A stretch of DNA of 64,000 nt from Butyrivibrio sp. AE3004 (GTDB lineage Bacteria > Bacillota > Clostridia > Lachnospirales > Lachnospiraceae), in the NCBI RefSeq assembly GCF_000703165.1, contig NZ_JNLQ01000002.1, positions 3,566,829-3,630,828 of the forward strand, read 5' to 3'. Below, piece after piece: positions 26,966 to 35,964 of the stretch. Within the stretch, counting starts at the first letter, position 1. Every line of letters begins with the position of its first letter. The notes under the pieces are model-generated. The model saw nothing but the letters and a program-made list of their open reading frames with translations. It ran no database searches and had not been told where the DNA came from. Position numbers and translations under genes: made by a program.

Positions 26966-28330
26966 TCATTCAGATAGTAGATGGTCTGCATTCTTCTTTT
27001 TCCACTTCAACTTGTAGTAGAGAAGCTCTACAACGCAGCAGCACATCCAGCCCACCGGATATCCGAAACCAACCCATTTGGGGTCATTAACAATGTAATG
27101 TGTCAGCACGAAAAGGTATATCTGCCTTATTACAACAAAGGTCGCGATCATGATGACCATGGGGCCTCTTGAATCACCGCGGCCTCGGAGGGCAGCAGCG
27201 AGAGTGTGGTTTACGCAGTTTGCGATGAGGAAGAACACATTGGTCTGAATGAAAAGTGCTCCGAATTCAATAACCGACTCATCTGATGAAAAGAGTCTGA
27301 TGGCGGGTCTTGCAAAAATGTAAAGCATAAGTGCAATAACAAAAGTAACAAAGGTTGAGAGTAGAATGGCGGTTCTGGTACCGCTTTCTGCTCTCTTTTC
27401 TTTTCCTGCACCGATGTTCTGACTGACAAAGGTGGTGGCAGCCATAGCTAAGCTGGACATAGGCAGCATGATGAAGGTGTCGAGTTTGTTGTAGCTACTC
27501 CAGCCAGCCATACAGCTTGAACCGAAGTGATTTATATAGGATTGAACGAATACATTTGAAAAGGCTGTGATAACAGACTGAATACCGGCGGGTAAGCCTA
27601 CCATAAATATACTTTTCAGGATAGCCTTATCAAGCGTCAGATCTTTCCAAACAAGCTTGTAGATATCGTTTGTCCTTGTGAGGAGCATGAGTGTCAAAAT
27701 GGCAGAAATAAACTGAGAAATGATGGTCGCATAGGCGACACCTGCAATCCCTGTGTGGAGACCTATTACGAAAACAAGGTCAAGCACGATGTTCATAAGG
27801 CTTGTCAGAATGAGGAACATAAGAGGCCTTGTGGTGTCTCCTACAGCTCTAAGTATTCCGCTTCCCATGTTGTAGATGAGAAGCCCTGAAAAACCAAGGA
27901 AGTATATTCTAAGGTAGGTGGTGGCTTCGGGCATTACATCATCGGGAGTTGCCATGAATTTCAGCATCGGAACGACACCTGCGCTTCCTATTATTGTAAA
28001 TAGGACACAGAATACAAGGGTGGTAGTTATTGTGGTTTCGATTGCAAGATGTAGGCCTTTTAAGTCTTTGCCTCCAAAATATCTGGAGATCAAAACTCCC
28101 GCTCCGATTGAGAAGCCGTTAAAAAAGAACACCAGCATATTTACGATCATGGTGGTGGAGCCGACTGCCGCAAGGGCCTCTTTCCCTACAAAATTCCCCA
28201 CCACGATTGAATCCACGGTGTTATATAACATTTGAAAAATATTACCGAACATAAGCGGCATGGAAAATGCGATGATCTGCATTAGTATGGAACCGCTTGT
28301 CATATCTCTTGTTGTAGTTTTCTGTGCCAT
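26966..28330 (-). CDS. MATE family multidrug exporter
   Basis: 454 aa with 12 predicted membrane helices and internal two-fold similarity. GSILMQIIAFSMPLMFGNIFQ at the start, VDSIVVGNFVGKEALAAVG in the first repeat and IGAGKEKRAESGTR in the second are typical of the NorM/DinF-type MATE family. It exports cationic drugs or metabolites using a sodium or proton gradient. The start has no strong Shine-Dalgarno (AAGGATATTAAAG, 4 bases away). The substrate is unknown. Confidence 0.9.
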   Translation of the reverse strand: MAQKTTTRDMTSGSILMQIIAFSMPLMFGNIFQMLYNTVDSIVVGNFVGKEALAAVGSTTMIVNMLVFFFNGFSIGAGVLISRYFGGKDLKGLHLAIETTITTTLVFCVLFTIIGSAGVVPMLKFMATPDDVMPEATTYLRIYFLGFSGLLIYNMGSGILRAVGDTTRPLMFLILTSLMNIVLDLVFVIGLHTGIAGVAYATIISQFISAILTLMLLTRTNDIYKLVWKDLTLDKAILKSIFMVGLPAGIQSVITAFSNVFVQSYINHFGSSCMAGWSSYNKLDTFIMLPMSSLAMAATTFVSQNIGAGKEKRAESGTRTAILLSTFVTFVIALMLYIFARPAIRLFSSDESVIEFGALFIQTNVFFLIANCVNHTLAAALRGRGDSRGPMVIMIATFVVIRQIYLFVLTHYIVNDPKWVGFGYPVGWMCCCVVELLYYKLKWKKKNADHLLSE

Positions 28331-28471
28331 CTTTAATATCCTTAATGCTGCTTTAAATTATTGAAAATCTGAGAATAATGTTTATTGCATAATACATATA
28401 AAGTGTAGCATAAAGGGATGGCATATTGTTGTACCAAAATTTGTTTCTTTAGGTTCCTTTTTATATAAGAT

Positions 28472-28495
28472 AAGGGCTGCCTATCGGCAACCCTT
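28472..28495 (-). terminator. Terminator of the secreted-protein pair
   Basis: AAGGG-C-TGCC (28472-28481) and GGCA-A-CCCTT (28486-28495) form a hairpin just after the Fn3 gene on the minus strand, followed by ATCTTATAT. The weak T-tract makes it moderately supported. Confidence 0.6.
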
Positions 28496-28505
28496 AACTA
28501 AAAAT

Positions 28506-29363
28506 CTATTTTTTGTTAATTTTGATAGTTGATAACAAATCTCTAATTTGCTCCATTTTTCTCTCTGGATGCGTTGCGTTATCTGGTACAGAATAGCATA
28601 TCTCTAATATTTCATCATTATCATTATAGAGTAGTGTTGTATTGTTTTTTCCATAACTAGTGTTTGTGGCATATAAAACAGCGAATGTTTTTCCATCAAT
28701 TTTTCTATTTGCTAATCTCTTATATTTGTGCGAATGTATGTTGGAATTATCATATTTAATGTACCATGCAACATATTTATCTAAGCCTTTTCCTTTTACA
28801 TTATAAGCTGGCTCGACAGTATCAATATATAAGTAACCTCTATCGAGATAACGGCTATCTTTTGTGTGAAGAGAGATTTGATTTAAATTGGAATATACTT
28901 CTTCGGGTTTCCATTGGGATGAATTCCAACTGATACTAAATTTTTTACAACTAAAATGACCTTTGACTAAACCAAATTCTGTTTTAGCATTTTTTGATGG
29001 ACTCGAAGCACTAAACGTATTTTTTTCTTTTCCCTTCTTATAAGCTTTTACCTTAAGTTTGTATTTTGTACCACTTTTAAGGCCTTTGATTTTATAACTG
29101 GTTACATTAGGATCATTAACAGTAGCAATACATTTATCTTTTGATTTGTTATCAGAAATATAGATTTTATAGCCGGTTGCATCCTCAACCTGTGACCATT
29201 CAACTGTTATAGAGTTCTTTGTTTTAGTGATATCTGTAATCTGAGGTTTACGTAACTTGAAATTTGAAGCTGCTAAGGAAGTTGTATTACAGGATAATAT
29301 AAGTAGAATAACGACTGATAATAAAAATAGTAATTTTGGTAGACTTTTCTTAATATTCTTCAT
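28506..29363 (-). CDS. Secreted fibronectin type III-containing protein
   Basis: 285 aa. The N-terminus (1-31) is a signal peptide; ILSC could be a lipobox at about residue 25, or signal peptidase I could cut after SLAA. Residues about 36-128 form a fibronectin type III domain (ITVEWSQVEDATGYKIYIS, YKIKGLKSGTKYKLKVKAY). The C-terminal 150 residues are a separate domain I do not recognise, with FSISWNSSQW near its start and repeated Tyr/Lys strands. It follows the phospholipase C-like gene by 19 bases, AT-rich like its neighbours, with AGGAG before the start. A role as an adhesin or binding partner of that protein is a guess. Confidence 0.7.
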   Translation of the reverse strand: MKNIKKSLPKLLFLLSVVILLILSCNTTSLAASNFKLRKPQITDITKTKNSITVEWSQVEDATGYKIYISDNKSKDKCIATVNDPNVTSYKIKGLKSGTKYKLKVKAYKKGKEKNTFSASSPSKNAKTEFGLVKGHFSCKKFSISWNSSQWKPEEVYSNLNQISLHTKDSRYLDRGYLYIDTVEPAYNVKGKGLDKYVAWYIKYDNSNIHSHKYKRLANRKIDGKTFAVLYATNTSYGKNNTTLLYNDNDEILEICYSVPDNATHPERKMEQIRDLLSTIKINKK

Positions 29364-29382
29364 GCGTTTGCTCCTATATTAT

Positions 29383-30366
29383 TCACCTGTATGAATCAAA
29401 TTTGTCTAATGTGATTCCATCAGCTGCGTTTCTTTTCAGATAATCTGCCTGAAAAATAGACCCATTTCTTACATAATTACTAATGAATTTCTTGGCACTA
29501 GCTCTACTGTACTTATACCTATTGGGTAAAAACGCTGTATTATCTTCATATAACATATTATTGCCAGGATTATTCATGTATACGTCGATGTTGGAACAGT
29601 GGATTTCGCCATTGCGAACCTTAGTTATAAATTCGTCATATCGTTTGCTGAAGTCGCTTTTTTTCATTGTACCGTCTTTTATGGCCTGCTTATACAGTTG
29701 GAGAGTTAGTACTGTTCTGTGCGCATAAATATCACCAATTAGGTGAAGGGCAAGTCCTAATACCAAATATTGTTTTTCGAAATTTGTTGGATTATTTCCG
29801 TTTTTTTGTTTGTAAAGTTTGTATATTTCAGGAATTGTTTGAAGCAGGATATCTATATCACGTCTTTCATTCTGGTTTTTCATGGGTAGCTCATTTACAA
29901 TTTGTGCTCTGCAATTTGCATCTGTCTGGTTGGAGATAGATATTTTTCTTGCATATAGCCATAAAGCATTAAGGCTAAGAATATAATTTTTGAAACCATG
30001 CAGTTGAACTTTGTCCACTTCTTTGTTATGGAGTAATGCATTATCAGCATTTTCAGATCCAAAGAGTAAGCATTTCTGGATTAGCGCCTGGTTTTTGCTG
30101 GAATGATTGCTAAAATACTCCATGACATATGGTGCGAAAGTGCTATGTCCCCTTCCAGTGGCGTCTTTGTTTGCCCACAGAGATGCTCCGATTAAATCAT
30201 CCTCACCAGCTTGTTCAGATGATTCACCGTTGAGTTCATTCTCATTGCCTGAGGAGATTAGTTCATCCTCCAGATTCCGTTCCCCGCTAGATGCGGCATG
30301 TACTGTTGCCATCGGAGTTGAAACAGTAATAATACTCGCCATCAATAATGCTACTACTTTTTTCAT
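29383..30366 (-). CDS. Secreted zinc-dependent phospholipase C-like protein
   Basis: 327 aa. Residues 1-25 are a signal peptide ending VHAAS. An acidic linker (30-57) follows. The rest is helical, with the ligand pattern of the zinc-dependent phospholipase C / P1 nuclease superfamily: H74 (GHSTFAPYV), the FGSENADN segment (about 102-109), H123 (LHGFKNY) and H208-x3-D212-x3-H216 (ALHLIGDIYAHRTV). The mature start WANKD is preceded by an acidic stretch rather than beginning with Trp, so it may need processing. Phospholipid hydrolysis is inferred from this pattern only. It has its own promoter and dyad (30393-30448) and probably an operon with the Fn3 gene. Confidence 0.55.
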   Translation of the reverse strand: MKKVVALLMASIITVSTPMATVHAASSGERNLEDELISSGNENELNGESSEQAGEDDLIGASLWANKDATGRGHSTFAPYVMEYFSNHSSKNQALIQKCLLFGSENADNALLHNKEVDKVQLHGFKNYILSLNALWLYARKISISNQTDANCRAQIVNELPMKNQNERRDIDILLQTIPEIYKLYKQKNGNNPTNFEKQYLVLGLALHLIGDIYAHRTVLTLQLYKQAIKDGTMKKSDFSKRYDEFITKVRNGEIHCSNIDVYMNNPGNNMLYEDNTAFLPNRYKYSRASAKKFISNYVRNGSIFQADYLKRNAADGITLDKFDSYR

Positions 30367-30392
30367 AATAAATACCTCTCTTTATTTTTTCT

Positions 30393-30448
30393 TGAATCAG
30401 AAGAATGATTCATGTATTTATTATAGATATCTAAAATCTAAATATCAA
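30393..30448 (-). promoter_or_regulatory. Promoter and operator-like dyad of the phospholipase-like gene
   Basis: On the minus strand, TTGATA (30443-30448), a 17-base spacer and TATAAT (30420-30425) form a promoter. Just downstream, TGAATCA (30393-30399) and TGATTCA (30406-30412) form a perfect inverted repeat around the expected start, suited to repressor binding. The -35 box lies inside the terminator stem of the upstream operon. Confidence 0.65.
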
Positions 30449-30483
30449 TACTGTTATCAATAAAAGATAACAGTATTGATATT
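30441..30483 (-). terminator. Long terminator hairpin of the blaI-blaR1-peptide operon
   Basis: AATATCAATACTGTTATC (30441-30458) and GATAACAGTATTGATATT (30466-30483) form a perfect 18-bp stem with a 7-base loop, 8 bases after the peptide gene stop. The T-tract is weak (TAGATTTTAG on the minus strand). Confidence 0.75.
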
Positions 30484-30490
30484 CGTTTCG

Positions 30491-30721
30491 TTAGTCATCA
30501 ATCCAATGAGGATCCACCCATTTATGATTTAGGCTATCCCACCTTCTATGTTGCTTTTTTCCATGATACACTCTAGTTTTAGTTACTATGGCTTTGGCTC
30601 TTGTAATAGAATCTGCAATTACTGTATTTGGACACATCGATTTGGCAACCATGCCCTGATTATTTCCACAAAATATGAAGCATATTCCCATAAGAATTAA
30701 ATATTTTTTTGCTTTTTTCAT
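30491..30721 (-). CDS. Small secreted peptide coupled to BlaR1
   Basis: 76 aa. A signal peptide-like N-terminus (1-27: KKAKKYLILMGICFIFCGN) is followed by a basic, His/Trp-rich mature part with RRWDSLNHKWVDPHW near the end. The start codon overlaps the blaR1 stop by 4 bases, so translation is coupled. The RRW...WVDPxWI tail resembles C-terminal tails I have seen on other Lachnospiraceae exported proteins, but I know no function. Given coupling to a membrane sensor it could be a ligand, an inhibitor or a product of the regulated system; this is inference. Confidence 0.6.
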   Translation of the reverse strand: MKKAKKYLILMGICFIFCGNNQGMVAKSMCPNTVIADSITRAKAIVTKTRVYHGKKQHRRWDSLNHKWVDPHWIDD

Positions 30722-31887
30722 TTATATATCACCTTTCCACCATATTTAATAAACCACTCAATATCGTCATCTGTTGCGGATATCGTTGTCCCGTCTTTTA
30801 AGAATATTGTGGCATTTCCACTTTCTGAAACAGCAATATAGTCAGTAGTCATGTCGATTTCATAGCAATCAGAATCTTCAATAATATCTTCTATTGGAGG
30901 ATTATAATTGGGTTGAAGAATAAATATATAAGAACAAAAAACAATGGATGTTACCAGGATTGGAATAAAAATGATTGCTTTTTGAAAATGTGTATCGGAA
31001 TAATCTTTTATTGTTTCGAATCTCTCCTTTATATATATGGATTCATTTGATACAAAGTTTAAAGCTGGTTCACATGAAGTAATACATATATGTTCTGAAT
31101 TTTTATTCTTTAATACGGTCAGTAAAGTTGTTAGATAATCTTCCCTTGCCTTTGAAGACATATTTGAAAGAACAGCTTTGTCACATCTGAGCTCTATAGA
31201 ATGAATGAAGTCCTTTTTTAATAAATATATGCATGGATTCCAGAAAAGAAGGCATGAGGCGATATTTATCAAAAGTTTTTTTAGCGAATCTCGATTCAGG
31301 ATGTGGATATACTCGTGTTTGAGTATGTAATATAACTCTATGTCCTCATAAATATTTTGGTAATTTAACGGCAAAATAATTGCAGGTTTGAATATTCCTA
31401 TACTGATGGGACTATCTATACAGTGCGATGCTAAGAGCCTTGGGTGGATTGGATGATTTCCTTCGCTTATTATTTTGCTAAGAAGAGCTGTTGTATTTTT
31501 GTTTGTTATGCGTTGGGTGCGTTGTATGGCTTTGTTGGCTTTACCATAGTAGATGATAAGGCGAGTTATAAATAATAGAACAATGATAAAATAAATGAAA
31601 CTCGCTATTTGCCAGCCCCAAAAAACTGCTCCATATATTTGTATGGACTTAGAGAACAGAATATCAGTAATTGGCATTAGTAATTGGAATTTTACAGGAA
31701 CTGCAAAAGGAAACTCTAATGGAACCAAAGCGCGGAATGTGCATAAACCATATATAAAAACAAGACCAGAAAGACTTAATACTCCAATTTTAAAAAAGTT
31801 TTTTCGGAGGAAGTAAATGATAAAAATACATAAACTGCTAGCCAGTATTCCCGTAAAAAAATCAACAAATATATTTATTGTTGTCAT
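30718..31887 (-). CDS. BlaR1/MecR1-type M56 family sensor metalloprotease
   Basis: 389-aa membrane protein. Four N-terminal membrane segments are interrupted by the cytosolic zinc protease domain with H191-E-Y-I-H195 and E232 (ELRCD). In this family, signal sensing triggers autocleavage and then cleavage of the BlaI repressor. After a last membrane segment (about 310-330) only about 60 residues lie outside, with no penicillin-binding domain, so the signal is not a beta-lactam bound in the classical way. It sits 29 bases downstream of blaI and overlaps the peptide gene. Confidence 0.85.
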   Translation of the reverse strand: MTTINIFVDFFTGILASSLCIFIIYFLRKNFFKIGVLSLSGLVFIYGLCTFRALVPLEFPFAVPVKFQLLMPITDILFSKSIQIYGAVFWGWQIASFIYFIIVLLFITRLIIYYGKANKAIQRTQRITNKNTTALLSKIISEGNHPIHPRLLASHCIDSPISIGIFKPAIILPLNYQNIYEDIELYYILKHEYIHILNRDSLKKLLINIASCLLFWNPCIYLLKKDFIHSIELRCDKAVLSNMSSKAREDYLTTLLTVLKNKNSEHICITSCEPALNFVSNESIYIKERFETIKDYSDTHFQKAIIFIPILVTSIVFCSYIFILQPNYNPPIEDIIEDSDCYEIDMTTDYIAVSESGNATIFLKDGTTISATDDDIEWFIKYGGKVIYK

Positions 31888-31916
31888 ACCTGTTATATCC
31901 TCTCACATATCCCGCA

Positions 31917-32315
31917 TTATTGTTCTTTCAATTCATTTATGACATTTTGAAGGTCATCTATTAATTCTTTACGCTCTTTTTTACCTTTTGGAAGCTCATT
32001 TCCCATGAAAGCAAGCGCTATTGCGCTTAATGATTTAATGCTCATTCCATCCTCTTTCATTTTTCCGGCAAGATATTCTTCCTTGGTAAAAGCTGAAGTG
32101 AATTTCCTTGCGTACTGTGTGTTGTACTGCTCGAAACCATTTACGACGATAAATTCTTTGCTGATAAGACTATTGATTATTCTGAAAACTGTTAGTTTAT
32201 TCCATTTCTCAGGATCCAGTTTTGAGAGCATGTCTGTGCTTGTCATGGCTTCAGAGCTTTTCCATAATAGTTCCATTAGTTCTTTTTCGCGTGGATTCAA
32301 ATCTTTACTTTTCAT
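31917..32315 (-). CDS. BlaI/MecI/CopY-family transcriptional repressor
   Basis: 132 aa. The winged helix of the family is seen in LNPREKELMELLWKSSEAMTS and KLTVFRIINSLISKEFIVV; the C-terminal third is the dimerisation and cleavage region. The start at 32315 has GGAGGT 4 bases upstream; an in-frame upstream ATG (32375) would translate leader hairpins. With the adjacent M56 protease it forms a classic two-gene sensor: protease cleaves repressor, operon is derepressed. The nearby secreted-enzyme pair is the likely target besides autoregulation. Confidence 0.88.
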   Translation of the reverse strand: MKSKDLNPREKELMELLWKSSEAMTSTDMLSKLDPEKWNKLTVFRIINSLISKEFIVVNGFEQYNTQYARKFTSAFTKEEYLAGKMKEDGMSIKSLSAIALAFMGNELPKGKKERKELIDDLQNVINELKEQ

Positions 32316-32340
32316 GATTACCTCCATATATAGATTTGGT

Positions 32341-32389
32341 CCTGCGGAACGCAGGATTCTTGAACGCATTTTCATTTTTTGTTCAAGAA
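32341..32389. other. Two hairpins in the blaI leader
   Basis: CCTGC-GGAAC-GCAGG (32341-32355) and TTCTTGAAC (32357-32365) with GTTCAAGAA (32381-32389). They lie between the blaI start and its presumed promoter and may be operator dyads or RNA structures. They do not match the dyad at 30393-30412. Confidence 0.45.
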
Positions 32390-32558
32390 AACAGTTTTTG
32401 TAATTAATTGTTAAAAATGTAATGTATTATCATTTTATAATATCAGAAATACTTTTTCTATATATTGTTTGGAATTATTTTTTTAAAAACATCTTGCAAG
32501 AATTAAATTAATATAGTAGTGTATCTAAAAGATATGACAATTCAATATTGTGACATTT

Positions 32559-32764
32559 CTCTTATTCAGAGTGGTGGAGATACATAGGATCTGTGAAGCC
32601 ACGGCAACCCCGGACAGCCGGAAGGTGCCAACCTGAGCGTAGTGAGTAAGTGATCGAGTATCGGCTTGCAACATATTTGCCGATAGGATCTGCGAGCAAT
32701 AAGAGGATTTGATTATCTGATATCAGGTCCATTTGGCTACGCAACCAGATGGACTTTAATTTTT
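32559..32764 (+). promoter_or_regulatory. SAM-I (S-box) riboswitch controlling metK
   Basis: The aptamer is closed by P1, CTCTTATT (32559-32566) with AATAAGAG (32698-32705). It contains the typical AGAGTGGTGGAGA and GAAGCCACGGCAACC core segments and GGTGCCAACC. It is followed by a terminator hairpin, GTCCATTTGG (32727-32736) with CCAGATGGAC (32745-32754), and a TTTAATTTTT tract. High S-adenosylmethionine should favour termination before metK. Confidence 0.95.
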
Positions 32765-32799
32765 GTTTGAGCGCTGTGAGCGCAGAAAGGAATCTTAAA

Positions 32800-33996
32800 A
32801 TGGCAGAAAAGTTTATTTTTACTTCTGAGTCAGTTACAGAGGGCCATCCCGACAAAATTTGTGATAACATCTCTGATGCTATCCTTGATGCATGCCTCGC
32901 ACAGGATCCCATGAGCCGTGTTGCATGCGAGACAACTACTTGCACAGGTTTTGCTCTTATTACAGGTGAGATCACAACCAAGGCTGTTGTAGATTATGCT
33001 AAGATCGCAAGAGATACAATCGTTGAGATCGGTTATGACAGCTCAGAGAAGGGCTTTGACGGTAACACATGTGCTGTTATGGTAGCTCTTGACCAGCAGT
33101 CAGCTGATATCGCTATGGGTGTTGATAAGGCTATCGAAGCAAGAGAGAACAAGATGACTGACGAGGAGATCGAAGCAATTGGTGCCGGCGATCAGGGTAT
33201 GATGTTCGGCTATGCTACAAACGAGACAGAAGAGCTTATGCCTTATGCTATCTCACTTGCTCACAAGCTTACAAAGAAGCTTACAGATGTTCGTAAGGAC
33301 GGAACTCTTCCTTATCTTAGAGCAGACGGTAAGAGTCAGGTTTCTGTTGAGTATGATGAGAATGGTAAGCCCGTAAGACTTGAGGCTATCGTTGTTTCAA
33401 CCCAGCACGATGATAAGGTTACTCAGGAGCAGATCCACGCTGACATCAGAAAGTATGTTATCGATGCAGTAGTAGATAGCGCTATGGTTGACGACAATAC
33501 AAAGATTTATATCAATCCCACAGGCCGTTTCGTAATCGGCGGACCTCAGGGTGATGCAGGTCTTACAGGTCGTAAGATCATTGTTGATACTTACGGCGGA
33601 GCTGCTCGTCACGGCGGCGGTGCTTTCTCAGGTAAGGATTGCACAAAGGTTGACCGTTCAGGTGCTTACGCAGCTCGTTACGTTGCAAAGAACATCGTAG
33701 CAGCAGGCCTTGCTGACAAGGCTGAGATTCAGCTTTCATACGCTATCGGTGTTGCACAGCCTACATCAATTCTTGTTGATACATTTGGCACAGGTAAGGT
33801 TTCTGATGAGAAGCTTACAGAGGCTGTTCGTAAGGTATTCGACCTTCGTCCTGCAGGAATCATCAAGATGCTTGACCTTCGTCGTCCTATTTACAAGCAG
33901 ACAGCAGCTTACGGACACTTCGGCCGCAACGATCTTAACCTTCCTTGGGAGAAGACAGACAAGGCTGAGGAGCTTAAGAAGGCAGTTAACGCATAA
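32800..33996 (+). CDS. metK: S-adenosylmethionine synthetase
   Basis: 398-aa cytosolic enzyme making SAM from methionine and ATP. The N-terminal [16 protein letters not shown], the ATP-binding [12 protein letters not shown] and the P-loop-like [14 protein letters not shown] are intact and the length is normal. The start at 32800 follows AGAAAGGA; an in-frame ATG at 32749 falls within the riboswitch terminator stem. A GCGCT-GTG-AGCGC hairpin sits next to the ribosome binding site. Expression is under the upstream SAM-I riboswitch, a direct product feedback. Confidence 0.97.
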   Translation: MAEKFIFTSESVTEGHPDKICDNISDAILDACLAQDPMSRVACETTTCTGFALITGEITTKAVVDYAKIARDTIVEIGYDSSEKGFDGNTCAVMVALDQQSADIAMGVDKAIEARENKMTDEEIEAIGAGDQGMMFGYATNETEELMPYAISLAHKLTKKLTDVRKDGTLPYLRADGKSQVSVEYDENGKPVRLEAIVVSTQHDDKVTQEQIHADIRKYVIDAVVDSAMVDDNTKIYINPTGRFVIGGPQGDAGLTGRKIIVDTYGGAARHGGGAFSGKDCTKVDRSGAYAARYVAKNIVAAGLADKAEIQLSYAIGVAQPTSILVDTFGTGKVSDEKLTEAVRKVFDLRPAGIIKMLDLRRPIYKQTAAYGHFGRNDLNLPWEKTDKAEELKKAVNA

Positions 33997-34041
33997 TGCA
34001 TTTATACTGAAAAATGCACTAATCTAAAAGTGTTTTTTCTG

Positions 34042-34082
34042 ACACCCTCTATTCTGAGATAATCAGCATAGAGGGTGTTTTA
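34042..34082 (+). terminator. Terminator after metK
   Basis: ACACCCTCTAT (34042-34052) and ATAGAGGGTGT (34068-34078) form an 11-bp stem followed by TTTTATAT. Confidence 0.88.
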
Positions 34083-34129
34083 TATGGTATATTGAATAGG
34101 TGATGTTTTTGGATAGGAGAGAGACATAT

Positions 34130-35866
34130 ATGGACTTACTGAAAAAATTTATCCCGTATTACAAACCATATATCGGAGTGTTTTTGCTGGACTTAGTAGC
34201 GGCATCGATTCTGTCGCTGATCGATCTGGTTTTTCCGCAGCTGCTGAGGGTTCTTCGGCAGACGCTTTTTCTTGAGGCTCCTGAAAAGGTTATTGCAGGA
34301 GTGATGAAGCTGGCAGTAGTGATGCTTATTATGTACATAGTGAGATTTTTGTGTAAGCACTATGTAACTTATCAGGGACACATGATGGGAGCCCGCATGG
34401 AATCGGGGATGAGAAGCGATCTCTTCGAACAGTTCGAGAGATTCTCTTTTTCTTACTATGATAAGAACAACACCGGCGAGATGATGAGTAAGCTTGTGTC
34501 AGACCTTTTTGATATATCAGAGCTTGCGCACCATGGTCCGGAGAATATCTTCATATCCACAGTTAAGCTCTTGGGTTCTTTTATTATTCTTATGACAATG
34601 AACGTACCGATGACGCTGATCCTTGTAGCGATTGTAGTGTGTATGGCCTTTTTCTCATATGTACAAAACGGAATCATGCGAAGGACTTTCTTTGATAACA
34701 GGAAAAAGATTGCCGGTATCAATTCTTCTCTTCAGGACACACTTGGCGGGATTCGCGTGGTTAAATCCTTCACCGGTGAAGACATAGAGAAAGCGAAGTT
34801 TGAAAAGAGCAATGAGGCCTTTCTTGAATCCAAAAAGGCAAATTATAAGACAATGGCGATGTTCTTTGCGGGAAACAATTTCTTTGAAGGACTTATGTAT
34901 ATCGCGGTAATTGTTTTCGGCGGACTCTTCATTGCGAAGGGAACCTTGTCTGTAGAGGATCTTGCGGTTTATGCGTTGTACATAAACGTGTTCATAGGAC
35001 CGGTCATGATACTTATCGAGTTCACAGAGCAGCTTCAGAAGGGCGCTGCGGGATTCCAGAGATTTCGCGATGTGATGGATGTGGTGCCTGAGATTGAGGA
35101 TGCTCCTGATGCGGAAGTTCTGACAGACTGCAAGGGAGATGTGGATTACGAGGACGTATCCTTTTCTTACAATGACGATGAGGAGAGAGTTCTGGACCAC
35201 ATAGATCTTCATATTGATGCAGGAAAAAAGGTTGCGATAGTCGGTCCCTCAGGCGGAGGAAAATCTACCATATGCAGCCTGCTTCCGAGATTCTACGATG
35301 TTACCAAGGGCACTGTGAAAATTGATGGCAAGGATGTAAGATGCCTTACACAGAAATCTTTGAGAAGTGTCATTGGTATCGTACAGCAAGAGGTGTATCT
35401 TTTTAATGGAACCATTCGTGAGAATATCGCCTACGGCAGGGAGGGAGCCAGTCTTGAAGATATAATGGATGCAGCGAAAAAGGCTGACCTTGATGAGTTC
35501 ATATCTTCTCTTCCTGACGGATATGACACTATGGTTGGCGAGCGTGGAGCAAGACTCTCAGGTGGACAGAAGCAGCGCATTGCTATAGCAAGAGTATTTC
35601 TTAAGAATCCGCCAATATTGATCCTGGATGAGGCAACCAGTGCTCTGGACAATGAATCCGAGCGATATATACAGGAAAGTCTGGACAGACTTGCAGCCGG
35701 TAGAACCACGATCACAATTGCCCACAGACTTTCTACTATTAGAAATGCAGACGAGATTATCGTTCTGGACTCCGACGGAATTCAGGAGAGGGGCAACCAC
35801 AGACAACTCCTTGAAAAAGACGGAATCTACGCAAAGTATTTTTATATGCAGGTAGGAATTGCATAA
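34130..35866 (+). CDS. ABC exporter, fused membrane and ATPase domains
   Basis: 578 aa half-transporter. Six membrane helices (about 1-310) precede a nucleotide-binding domain with Walker A GPSGGGKST (about 371), Q-loop GIVQQEVYLFNGT, signature LSGGQKQR (about 474) and Walker B ILILDEATSALD (about 495). It belongs to the MsbA/LmrA-like exporter type and should act as a homodimer, since no partner gene is adjacent. The start at 34130 follows AGGAGAG. The substrate (lipid, drug or peptide) is not evident. Confidence 0.92.
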   Translation: MDLLKKFIPYYKPYIGVFLLDLVAASILSLIDLVFPQLLRVLRQTLFLEAPEKVIAGVMKLAVVMLIMYIVRFLCKHYVTYQGHMMGARMESGMRSDLFEQFERFSFSYYDKNNTGEMMSKLVSDLFDISELAHHGPENIFISTVKLLGSFIILMTMNVPMTLILVAIVVCMAFFSYVQNGIMRRTFFDNRKKIAGINSSLQDTLGGIRVVKSFTGEDIEKAKFEKSNEAFLESKKANYKTMAMFFAGNNFFEGLMYIAVIVFGGLFIAKGTLSVEDLAVYALYINVFIGPVMILIEFTEQLQKGAAGFQRFRDVMDVVPEIEDAPDAEVLTDCKGDVDYEDVSFSYNDDEERVLDHIDLHIDAGKKVAIVGPSGGGKSTICSLLPRFYDVTKGTVKIDGKDVRCLTQKSLRSVIGIVQQEVYLFNGTIRENIAYGREGASLEDIMDAAKKADLDEFISSLPDGYDTMVGERGARLSGGQKQRIAIARVFLKNPPILILDEATSALDNESERYIQESLDRLAAGRTTITIAHRLSTIRNADEIIVLDSDGIQERGNHRQLLEKDGIYAKYFYMQVGIA

Positions 35867-35874
35867 TAAGTAAT

Positions 35875-35941
35875 CACTTAGCGAGGTCCTTACGAGCTTA
35901 GTGTACTACTTAGTTCCGGCGAGCGACGCGAGAGCGGAACT
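35875..35941 (+). repeat. Family B structured repeat, copy 3, plus a second hairpin
   Basis: CACT-T-AGC (from 35875) pairs with GCT-T-AGTG (to 35903) around GAGGTCCTTACGA, matching the copies at 18332 and 18375. It is followed by AGTTCCG (35912-35918) and CGGAACT (35935-35941) enclosing a GCGAGCGACGCGAGAG loop. It lies between the ABC exporter and dnaE. Confidence 0.7.
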
Positions 35942-35964
35942 TCATTGTTGATGAGGTAATATAC

